A program made the translations under genes and the position numbers. DNA of 52,168 bases, taken from the NCBI RefSeq assembly GCF_900091845.1, contig NZ_FMCI01000390.1, positions 1 to 52,168 of the forward strand, written 5' to 3'. This DNA is from Streptomyces sp. SolWspMP-5a-2. Its GTDB lineage: Bacteria > Actinomycetota > Actinomycetes > Streptomycetales > Streptomycetaceae. A model generated the notes under the pieces. The model had not been told where the DNA came from. It searched no databases and saw nothing but the letters and a program-made list of their open reading frames with translations. Position 1 is the stretch's first letter; every line of letters begins with the position of its first letter. Shown here piece after piece: positions 7,759-15,585 of the stretch.

Positions 7759-8400
7759 TCAGTCCGCCGCCCCGTGCCGCACGGCCCAGAGCGCGGCCTG
7801 GGTGCGGTCCGCCAGGTCGAGCTTCATCAGGATGTTCGAGACGTGGGTCTTGACGGTCTTCTCGGAGAGGACGAGGGCGCGGGCGATCTCGCGGTTGGAG
7901 CGGCCGTCCGCTATCAGGCCGAGCACCTCGCGCTCCCGTTCGGTGAGCGAACCGGCCCGGCCGCCGCCTGAGTTGGTCTCCTCCTGGGACAACAGGGCCC
8001 CGGCCACCTCGGGTTGGAGCAGGATGTGGCCCGCGTGCACCGAGCGGATGGCACCGGCGAGGGCGTCCGGGTCCACGTCCTTGTAGACGTACCCGGCGGC
8101 TCCCGCGCGCAACGCCGGTACCACCGTGCGCTGTTCGGTGAAGCTGGTGACGATGAGCACCCGGGCGGGGTTGTCGAGTCCGCGCAGGCGGCGCAGTGCC
8201 TCCACGCCGTCCATGCCGGGCATCTTGACGTCCATGAGGACGACGTCGGGTCGCAGCTCCTCGGCGCGGGCGACGCCCTCGGCGCCGTCGGCCGCCTCCC
8301 CCACGACCTCGATGTCGTCCTGCACCTCCAGGAAGGTGCGCAGGCCCCGGCGGACGACCTGGTGGTCGTCGACGAGGAGCACCTTGATCGCGTCAGCCAC
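7759..8400 (-). CDS. NarL/LuxR-family response regulator
   Basis: This 213-residue protein has a receiver domain (residues 5-120, phospho-acceptor Asp57 in VVLMDVKM, acidic pair DD at 11-12) and a C-terminal LuxR-type HTH (about 148-205, LTEREREVLGLIADGRSNREIA). It is the partner of the GAF kinase encoded just upstream, whose 3' end overlaps this GTG start by 8 bp, so the pair is translationally coupled. It probably controls promoters by binding as a dimer once phosphorylated. The cluster of CTAG-containing sites at 9609-9770, upstream of the kinase and the divergent SDR-queA unit, is a candidate target. Confidence 0.94.
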   Translation of the reverse strand: MADAIKVLLVDDHQVVRRGLRTFLEVQDDIEVVGEAADGAEGVARAEELRPDVVLMDVKMPGMDGVEALRRLRGLDNPARVLIVTSFTEQRTVVPALRAGAAGYVYKDVDPDALAGAIRSVHAGHILLQPEVAGALLSQEETNSGGGRAGSLTEREREVLGLIADGRSNREIARALVLSEKTVKTHVSNILMKLDLADRTQAALWAVRHGAAD

Positions 8401-9538
8401 CGGGAACCTCCATCTCGATCGTGGTGCCCTCGCCGGGCGCCGATTGCACGGTCAGGCTGCCGCCGACGCCGCTGGTGCGGTCGTGCATGGAGACCAGGCC
8501 GAGGTGGCGGCCCGCGCGGCGGGTGGTCTGCGGGTCGAAGCCCTTGCCGTCGTCGGTGACGCGCAGCACGACTCCGCCGCCGCGGCGGCCGACGGTCACG
8601 GCGACGCGGGCGGCCCCGGAGTGGCGCAGCGCGTTGTGCAGCGCTTCCTGGGCGACTCGCAGGAGGGCTTCCTCCTGGGCGGCGGGCAGGGCGCGGAATC
8701 CGGTGCTGGTGAAGGTGACGCGCGCGGCGTGGGCGCGGTCGAGGACGTGGATCTGGGTGCGCAGGGTGGCGAGGAGGCCGTCCTCGTCCAGGGCGGCGGG
8801 GCGCAGTTCGACGACGGCGGCGCGCAGTTCGTCGGCGGCCTCGGCGGCGAGCGCGGCGACCTGCTGGAGTTCGCCCTTGGCGCGGCCCGGGTCGCGGTCG
8901 ACGAGGGCGGCGGCGGCCTGGGCGGTCAGGCGCAGGGAGAACAGCTTCTGGCTGACGGCGTCGTGCAGTTCGTGGGCGAGGCGGGAGCGTTCCTCGGCGA
9001 TGGTGAGTTCACGGCTGCGCTCGTAGAGGCGGGCGTTGGTGAGGGCGATCGCGGCGTGCTGGGCGAGGATCGCGAGGAGTTCCTCGTCCTCCTCGGTGAA
9101 GCCGCAGCCGCCGTCCGGCTTCGCGCGGTTCTTGTTGGCGAGGAAGAGGGCGCCGATCACCTCGTCGCCGTCGCGGACGGGCAGGCCGAGGAAGTCGGAC
9201 ATGTCCGGGTGGGCGGCGGGCCAGCCCTCGAAGCGGGGGTCCTTGCGGACGTCGGCGAGGCGCTCGGGTTCGGCCTGGTGGAGCATCGCGGCGAGGATGC
9301 CGTGCTGGCGCGGGAGGGGTCCGATGGCCTTCCACTGGGCGTCGCTGACGCCGTCCACGACGAACTGGGCGAAGCCCCCGTGGTCGTCCGGGACGCCGAG
9401 GGCGGCGTACTGGGCGTCGAGCAGTTCCCGGGCGGAGGCGACGATCGTCTTGAGGACGTCGCGCACCTCCAGGTGCCTGCTCATGGCCAGCAGCGCGGCG
9501 CTGACCGCGGCGAGGCCGGACCGTGGACCTTGACTCAT
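8393..9538 (-). CDS. GAF-domain sensor histidine kinase (NarL-partner type)
   Basis: This 381-residue kinase has no membrane segment. An N-terminal GAF domain spans about residues 25-175. A HisKA_3 dimerisation domain follows, with ERSRLAHELHD (phospho-accepting His192). The C-terminal HATPase_c domain carries ALRHSGAARV (N-box region) and DDGKGFD. It senses a cytoplasmic signal, possibly a small ligand or redox state through GAF. The sequence does not show conserved heme-ligand proof. The ATG at 9538 begins a unit that overlaps the regulator gene by 8 bp. The family is confident, but its signal is unknown. Confidence 0.93.
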   Translation of the reverse strand: MSQGPRSGLAAVSAALLAMSRHLEVRDVLKTIVASARELLDAQYAALGVPDDHGGFAQFVVDGVSDAQWKAIGPLPRQHGILAAMLHQAEPERLADVRKDPRFEGWPAAHPDMSDFLGLPVRDGDEVIGALFLANKNRAKPDGGCGFTEEDEELLAILAQHAAIALTNARLYERSRELTIAEERSRLAHELHDAVSQKLFSLRLTAQAAAALVDRDPGRAKGELQQVAALAAEAADELRAAVVELRPAALDEDGLLATLRTQIHVLDRAHAARVTFTSTGFRALPAAQEEALLRVAQEALHNALRHSGAARVAVTVGRRGGGVVLRVTDDGKGFDPQTTRRAGRHLGLVSMHDRTSGVGGSLTVQSAPGEGTTIEMEVPGG

Positions 9539-9608
9539 GACCTCACGGTACCGGCGGGGTCCGACAGCGCGGATCGGGCCGCCGACGGCCTCGCGCCGGG
9601 CCGGTGGT

Positions 9609-9770
9609 CCTAGGTCGCCGGGTCCGCGGGGGCGTCGTCCGTCCTGGTCCGGAGGTCCCGCGGGACGGCGGTGCCGCCTAGGCCGCAGGTCCCCCGGACG
9701 GGGGTGTAGGGCGAAGGGCCCCTGCGGTCGCGACCGGCGTCCGAGGCGGCGGGGGCGGTGCCGTTCCTAG
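9609..9770. promoter_or_regulatory. Cluster of three CTAG-containing sites in the kinase/SDR divergent promoter
   Basis: CCTAGG occurs at 9609-9614 and 9677-9682, and CCTAG again at 9766-9770. CTAG is rare in this GC-rich sequence, so three in about 160 bp between divergent units is notable. NarL-type regulators often bind short inverted repeats. Binding by the neighbouring regulator is inference only. Confidence 0.4.
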
Positions 9771-9823
9771 CGTGGAGGCACGTCGATCAGCGGCGCGCGG
9801 GAACGGACGAGGGGACGTGGATC

Positions 9824-10516
9824 ATGCCGGTGGCGATCATCACGGGGGCGTCGAAGGGGCTGGGGCGGGCGCTGGCCGAGGGGCTGGCGGGGCGGGGCTG
9901 GGATCTGGTGCTGGACGCGCGGACGCCGGGGCCGCTGGCACGGGCGGCGCGGGGGCTGTCCCGGCACGGCACGCGCGTGACGGCGCTCGCCGGGGACGTC
10001 ACGGACGCGGGGCACCGGGCGGAGCTGGTGGCGGCGGCCGGGCGGCTGGGCGGGGTGGATCTGCTGGTGCACAACGCGAGCGCGCTGGGTGCCGAGCCGC
10101 TGGTGGAGCTGGCGGAGCTGCCCGTGGCCGGGCTGCGGCGGGCGCTGGAGGTGAACGTGGTGGCCGCGCTCGGGCTGGTCCAGGAGGCGCTGGTGCCGCT
10201 CAGGGCGGCGGAGGCGGGCGCGGTCGTGGTGGTCGGCTCGGACGCGGCGGTGGAGGCGTACGGGACCTGGGGCGGGTACGGGGCGTCCAAGGCGGCCCTG
10301 GAACGGCTCGCGGCCGTGCTGGGGGTCGAGGAGCCCGGACTGCGGGTGTGGGCGGTGGATCCGGGCGACATGGCGACGGACCTGTACGCGGCGGCCGTGC
10401 CCGGCGACGAGGAGGCGCGTCCGGCGCCCGGGGCGGTGGTGCCGGCGTTCCTGCGGCTGCTGGACGAGCGGCCCGCGAGCGGCCGGTACACGGCCCCCTC
10501 GCTGCTGGGGGCGTGA
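9824..10516 (+). CDS. Short-chain dehydrogenase/reductase
   Basis: This 230-residue classical SDR has the nucleotide-binding motif TGASKGLGRA (residues 7-16), an N-A-S variant of the NNAG motif (LLVHNASAL), and the catalytic YGASK (Tyr and Lys) at about residues 148-152. It is a cytoplasmic NAD(P)-dependent oxidoreductase with unknown substrate. The ATG at 9824 follows a CGAGGGG ribosome-binding region. Its TGA overlaps the ATG of the QueA-like gene by one base (TGATG), so the two are translationally coupled and probably work together or are at least co-expressed. Confidence 0.9.
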   Translation: MPVAIITGASKGLGRALAEGLAGRGWDLVLDARTPGPLARAARGLSRHGTRVTALAGDVTDAGHRAELVAAAGRLGGVDLLVHNASALGAEPLVELAELPVAGLRRALEVNVVAALGLVQEALVPLRAAEAGAVVVVGSDAAVEAYGTWGGYGASKAALERLAAVLGVEEPGLRVWAVDPGDMATDLYAAAVPGDEEARPAPGAVVPAFLRLLDERPASGRYTAPSLLGA

Positions 10517-11580
10517 TGGCGCTCACGGTGGAGGTTCCCTCCGAGCTGTCGGCGCGGGTGCCGGCCGAGCAGCGGGGGCCCGGCCGGGACGCGGTGCGGC
10601 TGCTGGTGTCGCGGGGGACGGCGGTGTCGCACCACGCGTTCCGGGAGCTGCCCCTGCTGCTGCGGGCCGGTGATCTGCTGGTGGTGAACACGTCACCGAC
10701 GGTGGCCGCCGCGGTGGACGGGCGGATCGGGCACACGCGCGTGGTGGTGCACTTCTCGACGCGCGGGGACGACGGGCGGTGGGCGGTGGAGCTGCGGGAG
10801 CCGTCGGGGGACGGCAGCACGCGGGCGCGTGCGGGCGGGCCCGCGGGGACGCGGGTGCGGCTCGCGGGCGGCGGGGAGCTGGTGCTGGCGGAGCCGCTGA
10901 GCCCCCGCGGGGAGCGGTTGTGGTGGGCGGGGGTGTCGGGGGCGGACGTGCCGGGGCTGCTGCGGGAGCGCGGGCGGCCCATCCGTTACTCCTACACGGA
11001 CCGCGATCAGCCACTGTCCGTGTACCAGACGGTGTTCGCGCTGCCGTCGGACGCGGGCACGGGGAGCGCGGAGATGCCGAGCGCGGCCCGGCCCTTCACG
11101 GCGGGGCTGGTGACGGAGCTGGTGAGCCGGGGGGTGTGGTTCGCGCCGATCGGCCTGGACACCGGGGTGGCGTCGGCCGAGGCGCACGAGCCGCCGTATC
11201 CGGAGCGGTTCTCGGTGCCGGAGGCGTCGGCGCGGCTGATCAACACGGCGCGGGCGGCCGGTGGGCGGGTGGTGGCGGTGGGGACGACGGCGGTGCGGGC
11301 GGTGGAGTCGGCCGCGGGGGCGGACGGCGTCGTCCGCGCGCGTGCGGGCTGGACGGACCTGGTGGTGACCCCGGAGCGCGGGGTGCGGGTGGTGGACGGG
11401 CTGCTGACCGGGCTGCACGAGCCGCAGGCGTCGCATCTGCTGATGCTGGCGGCGGTCGCCGGGCGGGCGGCGGTGGAGTGCGGGTACGCGGCGGCGGTGC
11501 GGGAGCGCTATCTGTGGCACGAGTTCGGGGACGTCCATCTGCTGCTTCCGGCCGAGGACCTCACAGACAGCATTGCTTGA
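10516..11580 (+). CDS. Divergent QueA-like S-adenosylmethionine:tRNA ribosyltransferase-isomerase
   Basis: This 354-residue protein has the overall QueA layout: the N-terminal RDAVRLLVSRGTAVSHHAFRELPLLLRAGDLLVVN block, the middle GSAEMPSAARPFT block, and the C-terminal WHEFGD motif. QueA transfers the ribosyl part of S-adenosylmethionine to 7-deazaguanine in tRNA, making epoxyqueuosine. Several normally constant positions differ here: the usual NDTRV(I)PARL is NTSPTVAAAV, and the usual PTAGLHFT is PSAARPFT. It may be a paralogue with a different acceptor. No tgt or other queuosine gene is nearby. It is coupled to the upstream SDR by a 1-nt overlap. Confidence 0.82.
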   Translation: MALTVEVPSELSARVPAEQRGPGRDAVRLLVSRGTAVSHHAFRELPLLLRAGDLLVVNTSPTVAAAVDGRIGHTRVVVHFSTRGDDGRWAVELREPSGDGSTRARAGGPAGTRVRLAGGGELVLAEPLSPRGERLWWAGVSGADVPGLLRERGRPIRYSYTDRDQPLSVYQTVFALPSDAGTGSAEMPSAARPFTAGLVTELVSRGVWFAPIGLDTGVASAEAHEPPYPERFSVPEASARLINTARAAGGRVVAVGTTAVRAVESAAGADGVVRARAGWTDLVVTPERGVRVVDGLLTGLHEPQASHLLMLAAVAGRAAVECGYAAAVRERYLWHEFGDVHLLLPAEDLTDSIA

Positions 11581-11639
11581 GCAACCGATGGTGAGATCGG
11601 GGTGCCCCGCGTGTGAGCCCGCACATAGGGCGCAGGTCA

Positions 11640-11657
11640 CCTACGAAGGAGCGTAGG
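11640..11657 (+). promoter_or_regulatory. Hairpin with an SD-like loop upstream of a short ORF
   Basis: The perfect stem CCTACG / CGTAGG encloses the loop AAGGAG, which resembles a ribosome-binding site. It lies 8 nt before the ATG of the small reading frame at 11666. It could mask or present a Shine-Dalgarno element. No known riboswitch class is recognised. Confidence 0.35.
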
Positions 11658-11665
11658 AGATCGAG

Positions 11666-11776
11666 ATGTCCCGAATGAGCGGCGAGGACTTTCCTATCTG
11701 TCCTGCTTTGCACCACCCCGCTCCACTACCCGGCTTCGTACGTCACACCTTTGCCAGGGCATTTTGCGGCCGCTAA
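11666..11776 (+). CDS. Possible small ORF / leader peptide, 36 residues
   Basis: The frame encodes MSRMSGEDFPICPALHHPAP and continues to 36 residues with two cysteines. A GGAGATCGAG stretch precedes the ATG with workable spacing, and a hairpin with an AAGGAG loop is just upstream. Against it, only the first eight or so codons show the G/C third-position bias of real genes here, and I recognise no family. It sits between the queA-like and transglycosylase genes. A candidate promoter at 11751-11779 overlaps its 3' end. It may be a regulatory leader or no gene at all. Confidence 0.25.
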   Translation: MSRMSGEDFPICPALHHPAPLPGFVRHTFARAFCGR

Positions 11777-11779
11777 GAA
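11751..11779 (+). promoter_or_regulatory. Candidate promoter of the transglycosylase gene
   Basis: TTGCCA (11751-11756) and TAAGAA (11774-11779) are separated by exactly 17 bp, as expected for the principal sigma factor. Transcription would start near 11786 and give a leader of about 118 nt before the ATG at 11904. The leader shows no riboswitch I can name. Confidence 0.45.
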
Positions 11780-11903
11780 TTGCTCTCGTCGCTCGGCGCC
11801 GCGGGTTTCCGCTCACGGCGTTCCCACGGGAGGACCCGAGTTCCTCCCGCCGGATGTCCGGACGTAGAGCGACCTCCGCGCTATTCGAAGAGGTCCGTCT
11901 GCC

Positions 11904-12623
11904 ATGCCCAAGAACATCTCCTTCCGTGATCGAACCCGTGCCCTGACCCGTCGCCACAAGATCGCCGTCGCCGGTGTCGCCACGCTCGGTGCCGCCGCCC
12001 TCGCGTTCTCCGCGGTGCCGGGCAACGCCGAGCCCACCACGAGCGAGGCCGCTTCCCAGGCGCAGACCCACGTCGCGTACAGCACGAAGCCGATCAAGGA
12101 CGTCAAGGCCAGCGTCACCGACCAGCTCGCCAGCGCCAGCCTGAAGGCCGAGGCCGCCAAGGCGAAGGCCGCGTCGAAGGCCGCCGCGCACAAGAAGGCC
12201 GAGGCCGCCGCCAAGAAGAAGGCCGAGGCCGCCCACAAGGCGAAGACCGCGAGCCGCTCCGCGGAGCGCGCCGCCGTCAAGCCGGCCGCCGCCAAGACGT
12301 ACAGCAACAACCTGCACGGCTGGATCAGCGAGTCCCTCGACATCATGAAGGCCAAGGGCATACCCGGTTCGTACAACGGTCTGTACCGCAACATCATGCG
12401 GGAGTCCTCGGGTAACCCGAACGCCATCAACGGCTGGGACATCAACGCGATCAACGGCGTCCCGTCGAAGGGTCTGCTGCAGGTCATCCCGCCGACGTTC
12501 AAGGCGTACCACGTCAAGGGCACGTCCTCGAACATCTACGACCCGGTCGCCAACATCACCGCCGCCGCCAACTACGCGGCCGACAAGTACGGCACCATCG
12601 ACAACGTCAACAGCGCGTACTGA
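11904..12623 (+). CDS. Secreted lytic transglycosylase-like protein
   Basis: This 239-residue protein has an Arg-rich N-terminus and a signal-type hydrophobic stretch (residues 19-40, cleavage near GNA-EP at 42). An Ala/Lys-rich coiled segment (about 65-131) follows, and then a soluble-lytic-transglycosylase domain (about 135-239). The catalytic Glu167 sits in IMRESSGN. The segment GLLQVIPPTFKAY further on matches the SLT pattern. It should cleave peptidoglycan glycan strands outside the membrane, for growth or spore-wall remodelling. The basic coil could bind anionic wall polymers. A perfect 14-bp hairpin at 12655-12686 terminates the gene. Confidence 0.9.
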   Translation: MPKNISFRDRTRALTRRHKIAVAGVATLGAAALAFSAVPGNAEPTTSEAASQAQTHVAYSTKPIKDVKASVTDQLASASLKAEAAKAKAASKAAAHKKAEAAAKKKAEAAHKAKTASRSAERAAVKPAAAKTYSNNLHGWISESLDIMKAKGIPGSYNGLYRNIMRESSGNPNAINGWDINAINGVPSKGLLQVIPPTFKAYHVKGTSSNIYDPVANITAAANYAADKYGTIDNVNSAY

Positions 12624-12654
12624 GGTCGGCGCGGACCTCTCCACGTGAACGCCG

Positions 12655-12686
12655 AAGGGCGGCACCCCGCACGGGGTGCCGCCCTT
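12655..12686. terminator. Bidirectional terminator between transglycosylase and FHA-ABC genes
   Basis: A perfect 14-bp stem, AAGGGCGGCACCCC (12655-12668) with GGGGTGCCGCCCTT (12673-12686), closes a 4-nt loop. The stem starts with AA and ends with TT, so it can serve both converging genes. Confidence 0.88.
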
Positions 12687-12703
12687 CCCGCCGTCCGGGA
12701 CGG

Positions 12704-15217
12704 CTAGTCGCGCATGACCTCGGGCTCGTGGCGGCGCAGGAAGCGGGCCACGAAGAAGCCGCAGATCACCCCGAGGACGACCAGAGCGATCATGTCCATG
12801 CTCCAGGCGCCGACGGTGTGCTCCCAGAGCGGGTCGTTGCTCTCACCCGTGTCGGGCGGGCTGATCTTGTTGAAGTCGAGGGTGGCGCCCGCCGCGGCCA
12901 CCGCCCAGCGGGACGGCATCAGGTACGAGAACTGGTTGACGCCGACCGTGCCGCCCAGGGTGAACAGGCAGCCCGTGAAGACGATCTGGATGATCGCGAA
13001 CATGACCAGCAGCGGCATGGTCTTCTCGGCCGTCTTGACCAGTGCGGAGATGATCAGGCCGAACATCATCGCGGTGAAGCCGAGCGCCATGATCGGCAGC
13101 GACAGCTCCAGCATGGTGGAACCGCCGAAGACCAGGCCCTTCTCCGGCAGCTCACGGTTGGAGAAGCCGATGACGCCGACCAGCAGGCCCTGGAAGACGG
13201 TGATCAGGCCGAGCACGAACACCTTGGACATCAGGTACGCCGAGCGGGACAGGCCGGTGGCCCGCTCCCGCTCGTAGATGACCCGTTCCTTGATCAGCTC
13301 GCGGACGGAGTTCGCGGCCCCCGCGAAGCAGGCGCCGACCGCGAGGATCAGCAGGACGGTGGTGGCGGTGCCGTTGGGGATGATCCGGCCGGTCTGCGGG
13401 TTGGCCGGGTTCGGCAGCAGACCCCGGTCCGGGTTGATCAGCAGGCTCACCGCGCCGAGGACGCCCGGCAGGATCACCATCAGCGCCAGGAAGCCCCGGT
13501 CGGAGATGAGGACCGCGGAGTACCGGCGCACCAGGGTGACGAACTGGCTCATCCAGCCCTGCGGCTTCGGCGGCTTCATGCCCTGCATCGGGGCGGCCTG
13601 CGCGGGCTGCGGCGCGACGGCGTCGATGTCCGCCGCGTACATCTGGTAGTGCTGCGAGCCCTTCCAGCGGCCCGCCCAGTCGTAGTCGCGGTAGTTCTCG
13701 AAGGCGGAGAAGACGTCGGCCCAGGTGTCGTAGCCGAAGAAGTTCAGCGCCTCCTCGGGCGGGCCGAAGTAGGCGACGCTGCCGCCGGGCGCCATCACCA
13801 GCAGCTTGTCGCAGATGGCGAGTTCGGCGACGGAGTGCGTGACGACGAGGACCGTGCGGCCGTCGTCGGCGAGGCCGCGCAGCAGCTGCATGACGTCGCG
13901 GTCCATGCCCGGGTCGAGACCCGAGGTCGGCTCGTCCAGGAAGATCAGCGACGGCTTGGTGAGCAGTTCGAGGGCGACCGAGACGCGCTTGCGCTGACCG
14001 CCGGAGAGCGAGGAGACCCGCTTCTCCTTGTGGATGTCGAGCTTCAGCTCGCGCAGCACCTCGTCGATGCGGGCGTTGCGCTCGGCGGCCGTGGTGTCGG
14101 CGGGGAAGCGCAGCTTGGCCGCGTACTTGAGCGCCTTCTTGACCGTCAGTTCCTTGTGCAGGATGTCGTCCTGCGGGACCAGGCCGATGCGCTGGCGCAG
14201 CTCCGCGAACTGCTTGTAGAGGTTGCGGTTGTCGTACAGGACGTCGCCCTGGTCGGCGGGCCGGTAGCCGGTGAGCGCCTTGAGCAGGGTGGACTTGCCC
14301 GACCCGGACGGGCCGATGACCGCGATCAGGGACTTCTCCGGGACACCGAAGGAGACGTCCTTGAGGATCTGCTTGCCGCCGTCGACCGTGACGGTCAGAT
14401 GGCGGGCCGAGAAGGACACCTCGCCGGTGTCGACGAACTCCTCCAGGCGGTCCCCGACGATCCGGAACGTGGAGTGGCCGACGCCGACGACGTCGGTCGG
14501 GCCGAGCACCTGGGTGCTGCCCTTGGCGATCTGCAGGCCGTTGACGTACGTGCCGTTGTGCGAGCCGAGGTCGCGGATCTCCATCCGCCCGTCGGGCGTC
14601 GCGTGGAACTCGGCGTGGTGGCGCGAGACCTGGAGGTCGGAGACGACCAGCTCGTTCTCCAGGGCGCGGCCGATGCGCATCACGCGGCCGAGCGAGAACT
14701 GGTGGAACGTGGTCGGGGAGCGGTCGCCGCGGACCGGCGCGGCACCGTCCGCGCCCTGCTGGGCCGGGATCCGGCCACCGGGCTGCTGCGGCGGCTGCCA
14801 GTCCCGCTGGGGCGCGGCCTGCTGCGGCTGCTGCCCCCAGCCCGCGCCCTGCGCTGCGGGCGGCGACTGCTGCTGGGCCGGTGCCTGCTGGGGCTGGGGC
14901 GCGGTGACGGCGGCGGCGCCCTGCGCGCTCAGCCGCGGACCGTCGGTCGCGTTGCCCAGGTGGACGGCCGTACCGGGGCCTATCTCCGCGCGGTTGACGC
15001 GCTGGCCCGCCACGAAGGTGCCGTTGGTGCTGCCGTGGTCCTCCACGACCCAACCGCTTCCGTCCCAGGTGATCGTGGCGTGGCGCCAGGAGACCCTGGC
15101 GTCGTCCAGCACGATGTCGCCCTGCGGATCGCGTCCGAGGGTGTATGGCCTGGACGCGTCGAGCGTCCAGGTGCGTCCATTCGATTCCAGTACGAGTTCC
15201 GGCACGCCAAGCCCCAC
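12704..15217 (-). CDS. ABC transporter with two FHA domains fused to ATPase and permease
   Basis: This 837-residue fusion protein has a first FHA domain at about residues 5-85 (GRDPQGDIVL...SRW-type core, STNGTF). A Pro/Gln-rich linker follows (85-165). A second FHA domain lies at about 175-252 (SRHHAEF, GSHNGTYVNG). An ABC ATPase lies at about 268-500, with Walker A GPSGSGKST, signature LSGGQRKR and Walker B LIFLDEPTSGLD. The ABC2 permease, with about six helices, occupies 570-830. FHA domains bind phosphothreonine, so export is probably controlled by Ser/Thr kinases. The substrate is unknown. The GTG at 15217 is used, and GTG at codon 5 is an alternative. This multidomain arrangement is known in actinobacteria. 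Confidence 0.93.
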   Translation of the reverse strand: MGLGVPELVLESNGRTWTLDASRPYTLGRDPQGDIVLDDARVSWRHATITWDGSGWVVEDHGSTNGTFVAGQRVNRAEIGPGTAVHLGNATDGPRLSAQGAAAVTAPQPQQAPAQQQSPPAAQGAGWGQQPQQAAPQRDWQPPQQPGGRIPAQQGADGAAPVRGDRSPTTFHQFSLGRVMRIGRALENELVVSDLQVSRHHAEFHATPDGRMEIRDLGSHNGTYVNGLQIAKGSTQVLGPTDVVGVGHSTFRIVGDRLEEFVDTGEVSFSARHLTVTVDGGKQILKDVSFGVPEKSLIAVIGPSGSGKSTLLKALTGYRPADQGDVLYDNRNLYKQFAELRQRIGLVPQDDILHKELTVKKALKYAAKLRFPADTTAAERNARIDEVLRELKLDIHKEKRVSSLSGGQRKRVSVALELLTKPSLIFLDEPTSGLDPGMDRDVMQLLRGLADDGRTVLVVTHSVAELAICDKLLVMAPGGSVAYFGPPEEALNFFGYDTWADVFSAFENYRDYDWAGRWKGSQHYQMYAADIDAVAPQPAQAAPMQGMKPPKPQGWMSQFVTLVRRYSAVLISDRGFLALMVILPGVLGAVSLLINPDRGLLPNPANPQTGRIIPNGTATTVLLILAVGACFAGAANSVRELIKERVIYERERATGLSRSAYLMSKVFVLGLITVFQGLLVGVIGFSNRELPEKGLVFGGSTMLELSLPIMALGFTAMMFGLIISALVKTAEKTMPLLVMFAIIQIVFTGCLFTLGGTVGVNQFSYLMPSRWAVAAAGATLDFNKISPPDTGESNDPLWEHTVGAWSMDMIALVVLGVICGFFVARFLRRHEPEVMRD

Positions 15218-15585
15218 TGAGTAGTCCCCCGATTTACCCCCGTCGCAGGGAGTCTAGGGATGTCGAACATCGTCGGGCACTATTTCAGGCTCGCACCCCT
15301 GACCGAAAGTCGGGTCTTGCGCGGACCCCGCCCGTCCGCTCCGGCGTGCGCGGCCCGTGGCCCCGACCCGTCGGCCCGCCCGGCGGCTCTCCCCCGGGCA
15401 GCGCACGCCGGGGCGCGCGGGCACGGGCACGCGGGCGCCGAGCACGTGCCGACGGCGGCGCACGCCGGGCGCGCCCGGGGGGCACCGGTCACGCGGCCGT
15501 CACCGTGCCGCCGTCCACTGTTCGGTGTCCGCTGGTCGGACCGCTGCGGCGGAAGGCACGGGGTGCCGGATACGGTGGGTCCACC
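15218..15585. other. Intergenic region between divergent FHA-ABC and serB genes
   Basis: These 368 bp separate two divergent genes and must hold both promoters. It is very GC-rich (about 15330-15520 especially), with no coding bias in any frame. I see no clear -35/-10 pair, operator or riboswitch. Confidence 0.6.

Noticed and set aside
11581..11903. Cyclic di-AMP (ydaO-type) riboswitch before the transglycosylase
   Set aside because: The class is known upstream of streptomycete wall hydrolases, but I cannot find its conserved core sequences here.
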